Source: Cloacibacillus sp. An23
Lineage (GTDB): Bacteria > Synergistota > Synergistia > Synergistales > Synergistaceae
Length of the DNA stretch: 64,000 nt
NCBI RefSeq assembly: GCF_002159945.1
Contig: NZ_NFJQ01000004.1
Span: 1 to 64,000 of the forward strand
Direction of reading: 5' to 3'
In this document: one piece after another, positions 14,974 through 23,573 of the stretch
Layout of the letters: every line of letters begins with the position of its first letter
Position numbering within the stretch: the stretch's first letter is position 1
Program-made: the position numbers and the translations under genes
The notes under the pieces: generated by a model
What the model saw: the letters and a program-made list of their open reading frames with translations, nothing else
What the model was told of the DNA's origin: nothing
Database searches by the model: none

Positions 14974-15987
14974 CTATTTTTTCCAGAAACGGCGCTGCGT
15001 CGAGTTGTTCCACGCTGATATGGGCTGCTCGTCCGTAAGGTTCTTGACCGAGTCCTTCCAGCAGAACATCTTGAAGTCGAGCTCGTCCGCCGACGAAACT
15101 ATGAGCGCCTCGGGCGTCGCGGGGACGACGGGCGAGCCGTACTCGCGCAGCCCGTGGTGGCTGAGCAGTATGTGCGAGAGGTGCGTCCTGAGCTTTTCGG
15201 AGAGGCCGAACTGCGCGGCGAGCTCCGAGAATTTCAGGTAGCCCTGCGCGACGTGGTCGAGCAGCGCGCCTTCGACCGTGATTTCGGGGACGGGCGTCAT
15301 GCGGTATGATTCGAGCTTGCCGATGTCGTGCAGCAGGGCCCCCGCGATTACAATTTCCTTGTCCACGTCGTAGCCCGAGGCCGCCATAGACTCGGCCATC
15401 GCCTTCGCGCACGATGCGACGGAGACCGTGTGCTCGAGCAGACCGTTGGCGTAGGCGTGATGGTGGCTCACTGCGGCCGGCCAGTCGCGGAAGCGCGTCC
15501 AGCGGTCGCCGCCGAATACGAAGCGCAGGAACTTCCCCGCCTCGCCGCGGCACTCGTTCACGAGCCCCTCAAAGCGCGCAGTAAGCTCGCCGACCGGTAT
15601 CGGCGAGTGCGGCAGGTAGCCCGCGGGCGGATATTTTTCCTGATTGAGCAGAGTTATCTTGTTGAAGTTGAATTGAAGCAGTCCGCGGTACTCGGCGACC
15701 TTGCCGTTGACGCCGACCGTGCGGCCAGTTAGCTGGACTATGCGCTCGGGCGGCAGCTTGTCGTCGTCGCTCTGCGGCGCGGCCTCGGACTTGTCGAGCC
15801 ACTGGGCGTCGGACCAGACCTTCGCCTCGACCGTGCCGAGCGCGTCGGTCGCGGTCACGTCGTAGTACGGCTTGCCGTTTTTATCGCTTTTCTGCGAGAT
15901 ATAGCTGATGACGAATATCGCCTTGAAGAGCGCGCCCGCGGGGAGCTTGCGCACTTCCTGGCTGTTGAGAAGCGTGTTGGAGGTCAT
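14974..15987 (-). CDS. HD-domain 3'-5' exoribonuclease, YhaM-like
   Basis: A 337-residue protein with an N-terminal OB-fold (residues about 15-110, with VSWxxx-like KPYYDVTATDALGTVEAKVW) and an HD metal-dependent phosphohydrolase domain: HHHAYANGLLEHTVSVA, then ALLHDIGKLESYR and later LSHHG. This order is that of Bacillus YhaM, a 3'-5' exoribonuclease involved in RNA turnover. The start ATG follows GGAAGGAAG. It is first in the operon with the RluA-like and DUF1847 genes. Confidence 0.88.
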   Translation of the reverse strand: MTSNTLLNSQEVRKLPAGALFKAIFVISYISQKSDKNGKPYYDVTATDALGTVEAKVWSDAQWLDKSEAAPQSDDDKLPPERIVQLTGRTVGVNGKVAEYRGLLQFNFNKITLLNQEKYPPAGYLPHSPIPVGELTARFEGLVNECRGEAGKFLRFVFGGDRWTRFRDWPAAVSHHHAYANGLLEHTVSVASCAKAMAESMAASGYDVDKEIVIAGALLHDIGKLESYRMTPVPEITVEGALLDHVAQGYLKFSELAAQFGLSEKLRTHLSHILLSHHGLREYGSPVVPATPEALIVSSADELDFKMFCWKDSVKNLTDEQPISAWNNSTQRRFWKK

Positions 15988-16112
15988 ACTTCATCTTCCT
16001 TCCGTAAAGGCAGTTTCGCATTTGCTAATGATAGCATTTTTCCGCCGATTTCAAAGCGCCGCGGACATTTAATACATCAGCGCTTCGGACAGCGCGCATG
16101 CAGCGGCGCGTG

Positions 16113-16118
16113 TATAAT
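16113..16118 (+). promoter_or_regulatory. Probable -10 element before the aminotransferase
   Basis: A perfect TATAAT 42 bases upstream of the aminotransferase start. No convincing -35 hexamer is at the right distance, so it is only a partial promoter call. Confidence 0.4.
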
Positions 16119-16159
16119 ATGGATATGCCATGATTGCTCATTAAAAGGGGGAAATGTCC

Positions 16160-17371
16160 ATGAGTACGGTCAACTGGGAAACAAGGCTTTCCGAGGCGGC
16201 GCTCAGCGTCAAGCCGTCGCCGATACGCGCGCTCCTGAAGTACACGAAGACGCCCGGCGTCATATCTTTCGCCGGCGGCAACCCCGACCCCGCGGTCTTC
16301 CCCGTCGCCGAGTTCGCGGAGGCCGCGCAGATACTCTCACGCGAAGGACGCGACGTGCTCCAGTACGGCGCGACGAACGGCTACGAGCCTCTCAAAGATT
16401 ATGTTGCGAAGTGGATGGCCCCGCGCATGGGACGCGAGACAGCGCCCGACGAGATGCTTATCACGACCGGCTCGCAGGAGGGGATGGACCTTCTGTGCGC
16501 CGTCCTCATAAACGAGGGCGACACGATAATAGTCGAGGGGCCGACATATCCCGGAGCGCTCCACGCGATGCGCAACCGCGGAGCACGCTTCCTTTCCGTA
16601 CCGTGCGACAAGGACGGCCTGCGCGTCGATCTTCTGCCTTCCGTCATAGAGGAGGGACGGAAGAACGGGCACAATATCAAATTCATCTATACGATAGTGA
16701 ATTTTCAAAATCCATCCGGCGCTACTCTGACGGCGGAGCGGCGCGCGGAGCTTCTAAAAATTGCCGAAAAGTACGACCTCGTCATATTCGAGGACGACCC
16801 GTACGGACATCTGCGCTACGAGGGCGCGGACGTGCCTACAATCTTCTCGATGGACAAAGAGCGCAGCGGGCGCGTCGTCTACGCCTGCTCCTTCTCGAAG
16901 ATACTCGCGCCCGGCACTCGCGTCGCGTGGATAGCCGGCGACAAAGAGCTTATAAACAAGATGGTGATGATAAAGCAGGGGACGAACCTCTGCACCAGCG
17001 TCGTCGCGCAGGCGCTCGTCTACGAGTACTGCCGCCTCGGCCACCTCGACGGCTTCCTGCCGAAGATAATCTCGCACTACGCGAAGAAGCGCGACGCTAT
17101 GGACGCGGCCTTCAGGAAGCACCTGCCGCGGAACGCGGTCTTCCACAGGCCGGAGGGAGGCTTCTTCTTCTGGATTCAGGTTCCCGGCGTAGACTCGACG
17201 CAGCTCTTTATGAAGGCGATAGAACACGGCGTCGCTTTCGTCACGGGGCCTTCCTTCTACGCCGAGCCGGGAATGGGGACGGACTTCATGCGCACATGCT
17301 TCACCTTCGCGCAGCCCGAGGAGATAGAAGAAGGGGCGAAACGTCTCGCCGCGGCGATAAAAGAGCTGTAA
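16160..17371 (+). CDS. PLP-dependent aminotransferase, class I/II (LysN / 2-aminoadipate type)
   Basis: About 403 residues. The fold type I signature is clear: GVISFAGGNPDPAVFP near the N-terminus, TTGSQEGMDLLC, NFQNPSGATLTAERR, and the PLP-binding lysine in ACSFSKILAPGTRVAW (near residue 246). The pattern is that of the 2-aminoadipate / broad aminotransferase group (LysN, MocR-type catalytic domain without HTH). The substrate is not determinable. Two ATGs are in frame; the second (16160) sits eight bases from GGGGG, the first is too close. A terminator follows at 17396. Confidence 0.9.
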   Translation: MSTVNWETRLSEAALSVKPSPIRALLKYTKTPGVISFAGGNPDPAVFPVAEFAEAAQILSREGRDVLQYGATNGYEPLKDYVAKWMAPRMGRETAPDEMLITTGSQEGMDLLCAVLINEGDTIIVEGPTYPGALHAMRNRGARFLSVPCDKDGLRVDLLPSVIEEGRKNGHNIKFIYTIVNFQNPSGATLTAERRAELLKIAEKYDLVIFEDDPYGHLRYEGADVPTIFSMDKERSGRVVYACSFSKILAPGTRVAWIAGDKELINKMVMIKQGTNLCTSVVAQALVYEYCRLGHLDGFLPKIISHYAKKRDAMDAAFRKHLPRNAVFHRPEGGFFFWIQVPGVDSTQLFMKAIEHGVAFVTGPSFYAEPGMGTDFMRTCFTFAQPEEIEEGAKRLAAAIKEL

Positions 17372-17395
17372 CGCCGCAGATTTAAGAAAAGCGCG

Positions 17396-17423
17396 AAGCC
17401 GGGGGCGAGCCTCCGGCTTTTTC
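17396..17423 (+). terminator. Intrinsic terminator after the aminotransferase
   Basis: Inverted arms 17396-17406 and 17409-17419 (AAGCCGG...CCGGCTT) are followed by TTTTTC. It lies 25 bases past the aminotransferase stop and before mnmE. Confidence 0.75.
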
Positions 17424-17489
17424 GTTTTCTTTACAGCGGCGGCGCGCGGTGCTAGACTTTGCCGGAAAACTTGGATTTACGGGGAGAAC

Positions 17490-18863
17490 ATGCAAAAAAT
17501 GGCGGAAGACATAATCACTGCGCAGGCGACGGCGTGGGGCGAGGGCGGCATCGCGATAGTGCGCCTCTCGGGCGAGGGGTGCGCGCGGCTCGCTGGGAAG
17601 ATTTTCAGCGGGCGGCGCCCGTTCGAGGAACAGCCGCCGCGATATATGGCGCTCGGCACGCTGCGCACGCGCGGCGGCGAAGCCTTCGACGAGGCTCTCG
17701 CGGTGCGTTTCCCGCGCGGCGCAAGCTATACAGGCGAGGAGAGCGCGGAGATACACTGCCACGGCGGCCTCCTCTCGGCGCAGAAATGCGTGGAGGAGCT
17801 CTGCGCGCTCGGCGCGAGGCTCGCTGAGCCCGGCGAGTTCACGCGGCGCGCCTTCGTCAACGGGCGCGTGGATCTCGCGCAGGCCGAGGCGGTGCTCGGG
17901 ATAATAAAGGCGCGCAGCGACGAGGCGCTAAAAGCCTCGGCCCGCGCCCTACAGGGAGGGCTGACCGCCGAAATCAAAAAATTCATGGACGAGCTGACGG
18001 AACTCGCCGCGGCGCTCGAAGTAGACCTGGATTTTCCCGAAGAGGGCGAGGGCTTCATAGCGCCGGACGAAAGCGCGGCGCGCATAAAGGCTCTCGCGGC
18101 ACGCGGCGCCGAGCTGCTTTCGAAATGCCGCGCCGGGATGCTGCTCCGCGAGGGGGCGCGCGTCGCCATAATAGGCCGCCCGAACGTCGGCAAATCCTCG
18201 CTGCTCAACGCCCTGCTGGAAGAAAACCGTGCGATAGTTACCGCCGCGCCGGGCACGACGCGCGACAGCATAGAGGAAACCTTCATATATAAGGGACTCC
18301 CGATACGCATAATAGACACGGCCGGCATCCGCGAGACCTCCGACGAGGCCGAGGCGATAGGCGTCGGCCGCTCGCTGCGCGCGATGAAAGAGGCCGACGT
18401 AGTCCTCTGGGTCATAGACGGCTCGGCCCCCGACCTGTCGTGCGGCCCCAACGGCGGTTCCGCCGCGCCCGACGGAACGATAATAGTAGTGAACAAGAGC
18501 GACCTGCCGCAGAAAATCACCGAAGAAACCCTGAACGCGGAATACCCCGGCGCGGAAACAGTCTCCATATCGGCGGCGCGCGGCGACGGCATCGAAGAGC
18601 TCAAAGAAATAATATTCCGACGCGTCTCCGGCGGAGGCGCGCTCGCGGGCGGCTACGCCGTCACGGCGCGGCAGATGGAATGCCTGACAGAGGCCGGGAA
18701 GGCGATAGACGAGGCCGCGGCCTCGATAGAGGCCGGAGCCGGAAACGACGCGACGATAGCCTGCGTGGCGGAGGCGCGCGCCGCGCTTTCGTCGCTGCTC
18801 GGCCTCGACGCCTCTGAGAACCTTCTCGACAAGGTCTTCGGAAATTTCTGCGTCGGGAAATAA
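17490..18863 (+). CDS. mnmE: tRNA modification GTPase MnmE (TrmE)
   Basis: With MnmG, MnmE installs the carboxymethylaminomethyl group at U34 of certain tRNAs. The 457-residue protein has the N-terminal tetrahydrofolate-binding domain (DIITAQATAWGEGGIAIVRL), the helical domain, and an inserted G domain with GRPNVGKSSLLN, DTAGIRET and NKSD. It ends in NFCVGK, matching the conserved C-(I/L/V)-G-K terminus whose Cys is catalytically important. GGGGAG precedes the ATG at 17490; a second ATG nine bases later is an alternative start. mnmG is not nearby. Confidence 0.97.
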   Translation: MQKMAEDIITAQATAWGEGGIAIVRLSGEGCARLAGKIFSGRRPFEEQPPRYMALGTLRTRGGEAFDEALAVRFPRGASYTGEESAEIHCHGGLLSAQKCVEELCALGARLAEPGEFTRRAFVNGRVDLAQAEAVLGIIKARSDEALKASARALQGGLTAEIKKFMDELTELAAALEVDLDFPEEGEGFIAPDESAARIKALAARGAELLSKCRAGMLLREGARVAIIGRPNVGKSSLLNALLEENRAIVTAAPGTTRDSIEETFIYKGLPIRIIDTAGIRETSDEAEAIGVGRSLRAMKEADVVLWVIDGSAPDLSCGPNGGSAAPDGTIIVVNKSDLPQKITEETLNAEYPGAETVSISAARGDGIEELKEIIFRRVSGGGALAGGYAVTARQMECLTEAGKAIDEAAASIEAGAGNDATIACVAEARAALSSLLGLDASENLLDKVFGNFCVGK

Positions 18864-19003
18864 CGTCTTGCCCGAAGAATTTCCGCAGAAGTGCCGCCGC
18901 GCGAAGTCGTAAAAAACTCTCCGTTGCAATTTCATAGCGATATGATAGGATTATAAAAAGTTACGGATTCAGGAAATTGTCCAAAAAGGGAGGGGTGCGG
19001 CCG

Positions 19004-19069
19004 ATGAAAACGCTGAGAATACATAATTGTAATCTAATAGCCATTACCCCCCCCCCGTGCATACTGTAA
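19004..19069 (+). CDS. Possible small leader ORF containing a C10 tract
   Basis: AGGGAGGGG (18987-18995) lies eight bases before an ATG at 19004. The frame encodes MKTLRIHNCNLIAITPPPCIL, 21 residues, then TAA. A run of ten C (19047-19056) sits inside it, so slippage changes the end of the frame: 11 C gives 26 codons, and 9 or 12 C opens a longer frame to about 19200. Whether it is translated is unknown. It may be a leader peptide, part of a dispersed repeat, or chance. Confidence 0.3.
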   Translation: MKTLRIHNCNLIAITPPPCIL

Positions 19070-19112
19070 GTATTCGTCATTAACTCCACGTGCCAGATAT
19101 ACTCGGACTAAA

Positions 19113-19166
19113 ACGGCGCTCCGTGCGCGGCGTTTTCCTGACGCCGCCGCGGAGCGCCGTCTTTTC
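19113..19166 (+). terminator. Strong hairpin with T-run after the small ORF
   Basis: ACGGCGCTCCG (19113-19123) pairs perfectly with CGGAGCGCCGT (19150-19160), with further inner pairing (GCGGCG/CGCCGC). CTTTTC follows on the plus strand and TTTTAG on the minus strand. It is probably an intrinsic terminator or attenuator upstream of the YadA-like gene. Confidence 0.6.
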
Positions 19167-19408
19167 ATGCAGTACGGAAAATTCGCCGACGACTCGTAGC
19201 GCGCGAGGACGGCGCACGCCGCCTGCCTTTTTATACTCGTCAACATCCTAGAAATAATCCAAACCCAACGGCATAAAGGAAGGAACACGGCGCGCATGCT
19301 GCTGTTGGTGGTGTGCGCTTCGGCGGACGGTTTTGCGGAACGGCGCGGATTTCGGGAATGCGCGCAAAAACATGCGACAAAAATTCTTAGAAAGGAAGCA
19401 ACGCAAAG

Positions 19409-20764
19409 ATGATTTCGTCAAAAAGCAGGAAGAAAAAATTTTTCAGAGCGCTCGCAGTCTGCGCGGTCGCGCTGATGTTCAGTACGTCGGTAGTTATTAG
19501 CGTGGAAGCGGCAAACGTCGCTCATCCAGACGGAGATGCAAGCGCTACGGGAGTCAACAGCACCGCACTAGGCTCAACAGCCAAAGCAGAAGGCAATCTC
19601 AGCACAGCAGTAGGCTACGGCGCTCATACAGACACTACACATGAGGGTACTGCCATCGGATACAACGCACAGACAGGCGGATATCAGGCTACAGCCAGCG
19701 GTTCAGGCGCTAACGCAACGGCGCTTCGCAGCACAGCAACAGGAGCTGCCGCCGAAGCGTCTGGCACTCGCGCCACAGCAAGCGGGTACAACGCAGAAGC
19801 AACAAAGGAAGATAGTACTGCAACTGGGGTAAACGCATCTGCGTCGGGTACGCGCAGCTCGGCATACGGCAATGCGGCACAAGCCAGTGCAATGGAAAGC
19901 ACCGCCATCGGTGACGGCGCAATCGCAGAGGCCAATCACAGCTCCGCTTTCGGCGTTGGGGCACATGCGCAGGGAATACAGAGCACGGCCATAGGGCACG
20001 ATTCACAAGCATCCGGTGTTCTTAGTTACGCAAGTGGGTATCAAGCGAACGCCTCTGGCAATGAAAGCATTGCTATGGGTACGAACGCGACATCAACAGG
20101 CTACGCCAACGTCGCCATCGGAAGTAACTCCCAGACGGCAAACCACTACAGCGTAGCAGTCGGAGCAAACAGCAGTGCAACTGCGGAAAACTCTGTCGCA
20201 ATAGGATACGATTCCATAGCCAACCGAATGAACACCGTCTCCTTCGGTAACGACACGCTCAAACGCCAGCTGACGAACATCGCGGACGGCGGTGTCTATC
20301 AGGGAAGCTCTGACGCCGTGACGGGCAATCAGCTCTGGAACGCATACCAGCGCATGGACGACCTGAAGGAAGACATCAACATCGTCGGCGCGCACGCCGC
20401 GGCTCTCTCGGGGCTTCACCCGATACAGTACGACCCAGATATGCCGACGACCCTTTCCGCCGCCGTCGGCACGTACCGCGACGAGTACGCAGTCGCGGTC
20501 GGCGTCTTCCACTACACGCGCGAGACGGTGATGTTCAACCTCGGCGCTTCGATATGCTCGGACGGCGACCTCATGGGGCGCGCGGGCGTGAGCTTCGCGG
20601 TCGGCAAGGGCGGTGAGAAGTCGAATAAGCGCGCGAAGGACGCCGCCTCGATGCAGAAGCGCATGGACGAGTTGGAAGCGATGCTCGCGAAGCTGATGGA
20701 GGAAAACGAACAGAACAAGCAGACCATCATCGAGCTTACGTCGCAGCTCGAAGCAAAGAACTGA
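19409..20764 (+). CDS. YadA-like head-repeat outer-membrane protein with C-terminal coiled coil
   Basis: 451 residues. A basic N-terminus and hydrophobic signal peptide (about 1-34, ending VEAAN) are followed by roughly 16 degenerate 14-residue head repeats (about 38-275) of the form xSxAxGxxAxAxG, as in trimeric autotransporter heads. A neck-like segment NTVSFGND leads to a YadA-anchor-like region (about 290-395: VGAHAAALSGLHPIQYD, AAVGTYRDEYAVAVGVFHY, NLGASICSDG, GVSFAVGKG). Unlike classical YadA, the protein does not end there: a charged heptad-rich coiled coil of about 55 residues follows. The head region is less GC-rich than neighbouring genes. Function in adhesion or envelope tethering is inferred. 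Confidence 0.85.
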   Translation: MISSKSRKKKFFRALAVCAVALMFSTSVVISVEAANVAHPDGDASATGVNSTALGSTAKAEGNLSTAVGYGAHTDTTHEGTAIGYNAQTGGYQATASGSGANATALRSTATGAAAEASGTRATASGYNAEATKEDSTATGVNASASGTRSSAYGNAAQASAMESTAIGDGAIAEANHSSAFGVGAHAQGIQSTAIGHDSQASGVLSYASGYQANASGNESIAMGTNATSTGYANVAIGSNSQTANHYSVAVGANSSATAENSVAIGYDSIANRMNTVSFGNDTLKRQLTNIADGGVYQGSSDAVTGNQLWNAYQRMDDLKEDINIVGAHAAALSGLHPIQYDPDMPTTLSAAVGTYRDEYAVAVGVFHYTRETVMFNLGASICSDGDLMGRAGVSFAVGKGGEKSNKRAKDAASMQKRMDELEAMLAKLMEENEQNKQTIIELTSQLEAKN

Positions 20765-20773
20765 CGAAATTCC

Positions 20774-20800
20774 GCAGGAGCGACTCAGCTCCGCTCCTGC
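20774..20800 (+). terminator. Hairpin after the YadA-like gene
   Basis: GCAGGAGCG (20774-20782) and CGCTCCTGC (20792-20800) are perfect arms nine bases after the stop codon. The following TTAGG is T-poor, so termination may be weak. Confidence 0.45.
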
Positions 20801-20903
20801 TTAGGCACGGCCCGCGCGCGGGCGCGCGCCGAAACTCTTAAAAAAGTAAAAAAGTTTGGCGCGCCGCCGCGATTCTGCCAGGGGGACGGCGGCGCGTTAC
20901 AAG

Positions 20904-20934
20904 AATCGGGACGGCGAAATCTGCCGTCCCGATT
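20904..20934. terminator. Bidirectional terminator candidate between convergent genes
   Basis: Perfect 12-base arms AATCGGGACGGC (20904-20915) and GCCGTCCCGATT (20923-20934) with a seven-base loop, between the YadA-like gene and convergent proS. T content on either side is modest. Confidence 0.55.
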
Positions 20935-20967
20935 TGGTTTACGCTGTCCGCGAACGGAGCGCGGAGT

Positions 20968-22410
20968 TTAGTACGACTTCGCGAATATCGCCTTTCTCGC
21001 GTTTTCCTTGCCCGTGTAGAAGCATTTGCCGCGCTCTTCGGAGTGGGCGAAGGGGAAGCAGCGCGGGGTCGCGCCTGTCGCTTCTTTGATTGCCTGCTCG
21101 TCTTCCTTGCTTCCCGCGAAGAACACTTCGATGAAGCCGCCCTTTTCCTCGAGCACTTTCTTGAATTCCTCAAGGCTCCCGGCCTTGTGGGTGTTCGCGA
21201 TGCGGAACTGGAGCGCGCGGTTGTAGAGGTTCTGCTGTATCTCGTCGAGCAGCGCGGGAATCGCGGACGCGGCTTCGCTCCACGCTATGTCGAGCTTCTC
21301 GCCTGTGTCGCGGCGCACGACGCGCAGCTTCTCCGCAGCGTATTCCTTTTCTCCGAGCTCGATGCGGAGCGGCACGCCTTTCTGGAGGTGCGAGAAGAAG
21401 CGGTCGCCCGGGCGCATGTGGAACTGCTTGTCGATGTTGACGCAGCGTCCGCCGAGCGCGGCGTTGAGCTGCGCGCGGAGCTCCTCTGCCTTCGGCAGCA
21501 GCGCGCTCTCGATCTTCGCGTCGTCGGTCGAAATCGGGACTATGACGCATTTGACGGGGGCGATGCGCGGCGGCAGGACGAGGCCGTCGTTGTCGGAGTG
21601 CGTCATTATGAGAGCTCCGATGAGGCGCGTCGAGACGCCCCAGCTCGTCGTATAGGCGTATTCCATCGCGCCGTCCTTGTTCTGGAACTGGATGTCGAAG
21701 GCCTTCGCGAAGTTCTGTCCGAGGAAGTGGCTGGTCCCGGCCTGAAGCGCTTTCTTGTCGCTCATCATGGCCTCGCAGGTGTATGTGCTGTCGGCTCCGG
21801 GGAAGCGCTCACCCTCGGTCTTTTCGCCCTCGAGCACGGGAAGCGCGAGGTATTCCGTCATTATGCGGCGGTAGACTTCGAGCATACGCAGCGTCTCTTC
21901 GACGGCCTCTTCTTTGGTCGCGTGGGCGGTGTGCCCTTCCTGCCAGAGGAATTCGGAGGTGCGGAGGAAGAGGCGCGGGCGCTTCTCCCAGCGCATGACG
22001 TTTGCCCACTGGTTGATGAGTATGGGCAGGTCGCGCCACGACTGCACCCACTTGCTGTACATGTGGCCGATGACGGTCTCGGAGGTCGGGCGCACGATGA
22101 GCGGCTCCTCGAGCTCCTCGCCGCCGGCGTGGGTGACGACGGCGCACTCGGGCGCGAAGCCCTCGACGTGCTCGGCCTCTTTGGAGAGGAACGACTGAGG
22201 TATCAGCAGCGGGAACGAGGCGTTGACGTGCCCGGTTTCCTTGAATGCGTCGTCGAAGTGCTTCTGTATCATTTCCCAAATCGCGTAGCCGGTCGGGCGT
22301 ATTACCATGCAGCCGCGCACCGGCGCGTAGTCCGCCATCTCCGCGGCGCGGATGACGTCGAGATACCACTGCGAATAATTTTGTTCCTTCGGCGTAATGT
22401 TCTTTGCCAT
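20968..22410 (-). CDS. proS: Prolyl-tRNA synthetase, short (archaeal/eukaryote-like) form
   Basis: Charges tRNA-Pro. The 480-residue length and the lack of an editing insertion place it in the short ProS group, not the roughly 570-residue E. coli type. Class II motifs are visible: motif 1 around VRGCMVIRPTGYAIWEMIQK, motif 2 RWEKRPRLFLRTSEFLWQEGHTAH, and motif 3 near GVSTRLIGALIMTHSDNDG. The C-terminal zinc-like domain ends in the AKSY tail characteristic of this form (KAIFAKSY). The ATG follows GGAGG. It is monocistronic. Confidence 0.95.
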   Translation of the reverse strand: MAKNITPKEQNYSQWYLDVIRAAEMADYAPVRGCMVIRPTGYAIWEMIQKHFDDAFKETGHVNASFPLLIPQSFLSKEAEHVEGFAPECAVVTHAGGEELEEPLIVRPTSETVIGHMYSKWVQSWRDLPILINQWANVMRWEKRPRLFLRTSEFLWQEGHTAHATKEEAVEETLRMLEVYRRIMTEYLALPVLEGEKTEGERFPGADSTYTCEAMMSDKKALQAGTSHFLGQNFAKAFDIQFQNKDGAMEYAYTTSWGVSTRLIGALIMTHSDNDGLVLPPRIAPVKCVIVPISTDDAKIESALLPKAEELRAQLNAALGGRCVNIDKQFHMRPGDRFFSHLQKGVPLRIELGEKEYAAEKLRVVRRDTGEKLDIAWSEAASAIPALLDEIQQNLYNRALQFRIANTHKAGSLEEFKKVLEEKGGFIEVFFAGSKEDEQAIKEATGATPRCFPFAHSEERGKCFYTGKENARKAIFAKSY

Positions 22411-22716
22411 ATCCTGTCCTCCAATGAAATTCTATCTTGACGCTTTTTTCAAAGACTTTTTTCCGTAACGGAACGCAGCGCCGCCGCGAGGCCGCGCTTA
22501 CCTCCTATTCTATCACTTTACGCGCGGCTTTTGAACTTTTACGCGTACGGCGGAGCGCCGCCCTCCGGAGGCGAAGCTCTGGATAACGCCGCCGCGTACG
22601 GATTGGCATGGCGCTATACAGATGAATGCGGCTCACGCTTGACTTTTGCCGCTTCGCTGGTATATTTTAATATAGTCGCGAACTAAAGCGCTGAATAAAA
22701 TACCGGAGGTTCAGCA
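22411..22716. other. Divergent intergenic region between proS and the TrpR-like gene
   Basis: 306 bases. The plus-strand promoter at 22639-22666 is the only element I can support. The middle holds GC-rich partly palindromic sequence with no gene. Confidence 0.5.
22639..22666 (+). promoter_or_regulatory. Promoter of the TrpR-like operon
   Basis: -35 TTGACT (22639-22644), 16-base spacer, -10 TATATT (22661-22666), about 50 bases before the start codon. Confidence 0.55.
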
Positions 22717-23049
22717 ATGTCAAATCAGTGGAAAGACGATTTTACGGACCAGCTTTGCGACGCCATCGTCGCAATCACCGACAGGGACGAAGCGTACCGC
22801 TTCCTCGAGGACCTGGCGACCTTTTCTGAAATCAAGGCCTTTTCGCAGCGGCTCCAGGTCGCCGGGCTTCTCATAAAAGGCTTCTCGTATCCGCAGATTG
22901 TCCAGGCGACTGGCGCGAGCACGGCGACTATCAGCCGCGTCAAGAAATTCGTCGAGTACGGCACGGACGGCTACCGCGACGTGCTGCGCAAGCTCGAGAG
23001 CAAGGCCGCCGAGGAGGCCGCGCCGAAGAAGAAAAGCGTGAAGAAGTAA
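22717..23049 (+). CDS. TrpR-like regulator, YerC/YecD family
   Basis: A 110-residue all-helical protein. The helix-turn-helix (EIKAFSQRLQVAGLLIKGFSYPQIVQATGAS, then TATISRVKKFVEYG) matches the YerC/YecD branch of the TrpR superfamily. The ligand of this branch is unknown and Trp binding should not be assumed. The tail is lysine-rich (PKKKSVKK). The ATG follows ACCGGAGG. Its stop overlaps the start of the next gene as TAATG, so the SDR-like protein is probably co-translated. Confidence 0.88.
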   Translation: MSNQWKDDFTDQLCDAIVAITDRDEAYRFLEDLATFSEIKAFSQRLQVAGLLIKGFSYPQIVQATGASTATISRVKKFVEYGTDGYRDVLRKLESKAAEEAAPKKKSVKK

Positions 23050-23573
23050 TGCGCTGCGTATTTTTCCCGCTCGCGCACGGCGGGCCGCTGCCGGACGAGA
23101 TGGCGGCGCTTCTCGACGGCGCTTCCGTCTGGCTGACCGCACGCGGCGAGGACGAAATTTCACGGCTTTCCGAGACTCTGCCGCCGGGAGCCGAATTTGC
23201 GGGCGGTTCCGTGACGGCGGGCGCGGCGCTGTCCGACGTGGCGCCCGCCGCGGTCGCCTGCGCCGAGGCGCTCGGCGGGATAGACGCCCTCGTTTTCGCG
23301 CCGGCATTGTCGTCGAAGGAACGCCTGCTCCTCGACATATCGCCCGTGGATTTTTCGGCGCACGTCTCGGCGCTGAACGTTTTCTTCGAGGCCTGCAAAT
23401 GCGCGCTGCCTTATATGATGGGGCGGGAAGCCCCCGTCATAGCCGTGCGGCTGCCCGGCGAGCCCGCGAATCTCACTGAGCGCATGTACCGCGCCGCGAT
23501 GGAGTCGATGCTGGAGGACATGGCGTCGGAGCTCGGCGAGTGGGGCGTGGCTGTTAAGAAATTTTACGATTAA
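23049..23573 (+). CDS. Degenerate short-chain-dehydrogenase-like protein
   Basis: 174 residues, unknown function. The middle reads like an SDR core: GGIDALVFAPALSSKERLLL (the iDxLVxNAG strand), then DISPVDFSAHVSALNVFFEACKCALPYM. The C-terminus matches the helix that normally bears the YxxxK active site, but reads MYRAAMESM, with Met in place of the catalytic Lys. The N-terminal TGxxxGIG nucleotide motif is absent. I infer a non-catalytic SDR relative, perhaps a partner of the TrpR-like protein. It ends tail-to-tail with the next gene, overlapping by four bases. Confidence 0.7.
   Translation: MRCVFFPLAHGGPLPDEMAALLDGASVWLTARGEDEISRLSETLPPGAEFAGGSVTAGAALSDVAPAAVACAEALGGIDALVFAPALSSKERLLLDISPVDFSAHVSALNVFFEACKCALPYMMGREAPVIAVRLPGEPANLTERMYRAAMESMLEDMASELGEWGVAVKKFYD

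Larger units (their letters stand above)
18864..19408. other. Leader/intergenic region before the YadA-like gene
   Basis: 545 bases between mnmE and the head-repeat protein. It holds a possible small ORF with a poly-C tract (19004-19069) and a strong hairpin (19113-19166). The remainder, 19170-19408, shows no gene I can support. A weak promoter-like TTTCAT-N16-TATAAA lies at 18930-18957. Confidence 0.5.

Noticed and set aside
20830-20960. Possible attenuator before proS
   Set aside because: The hairpin at 20904-20934 lies downstream of proS, between convergent genes, so it is better read as a terminator.
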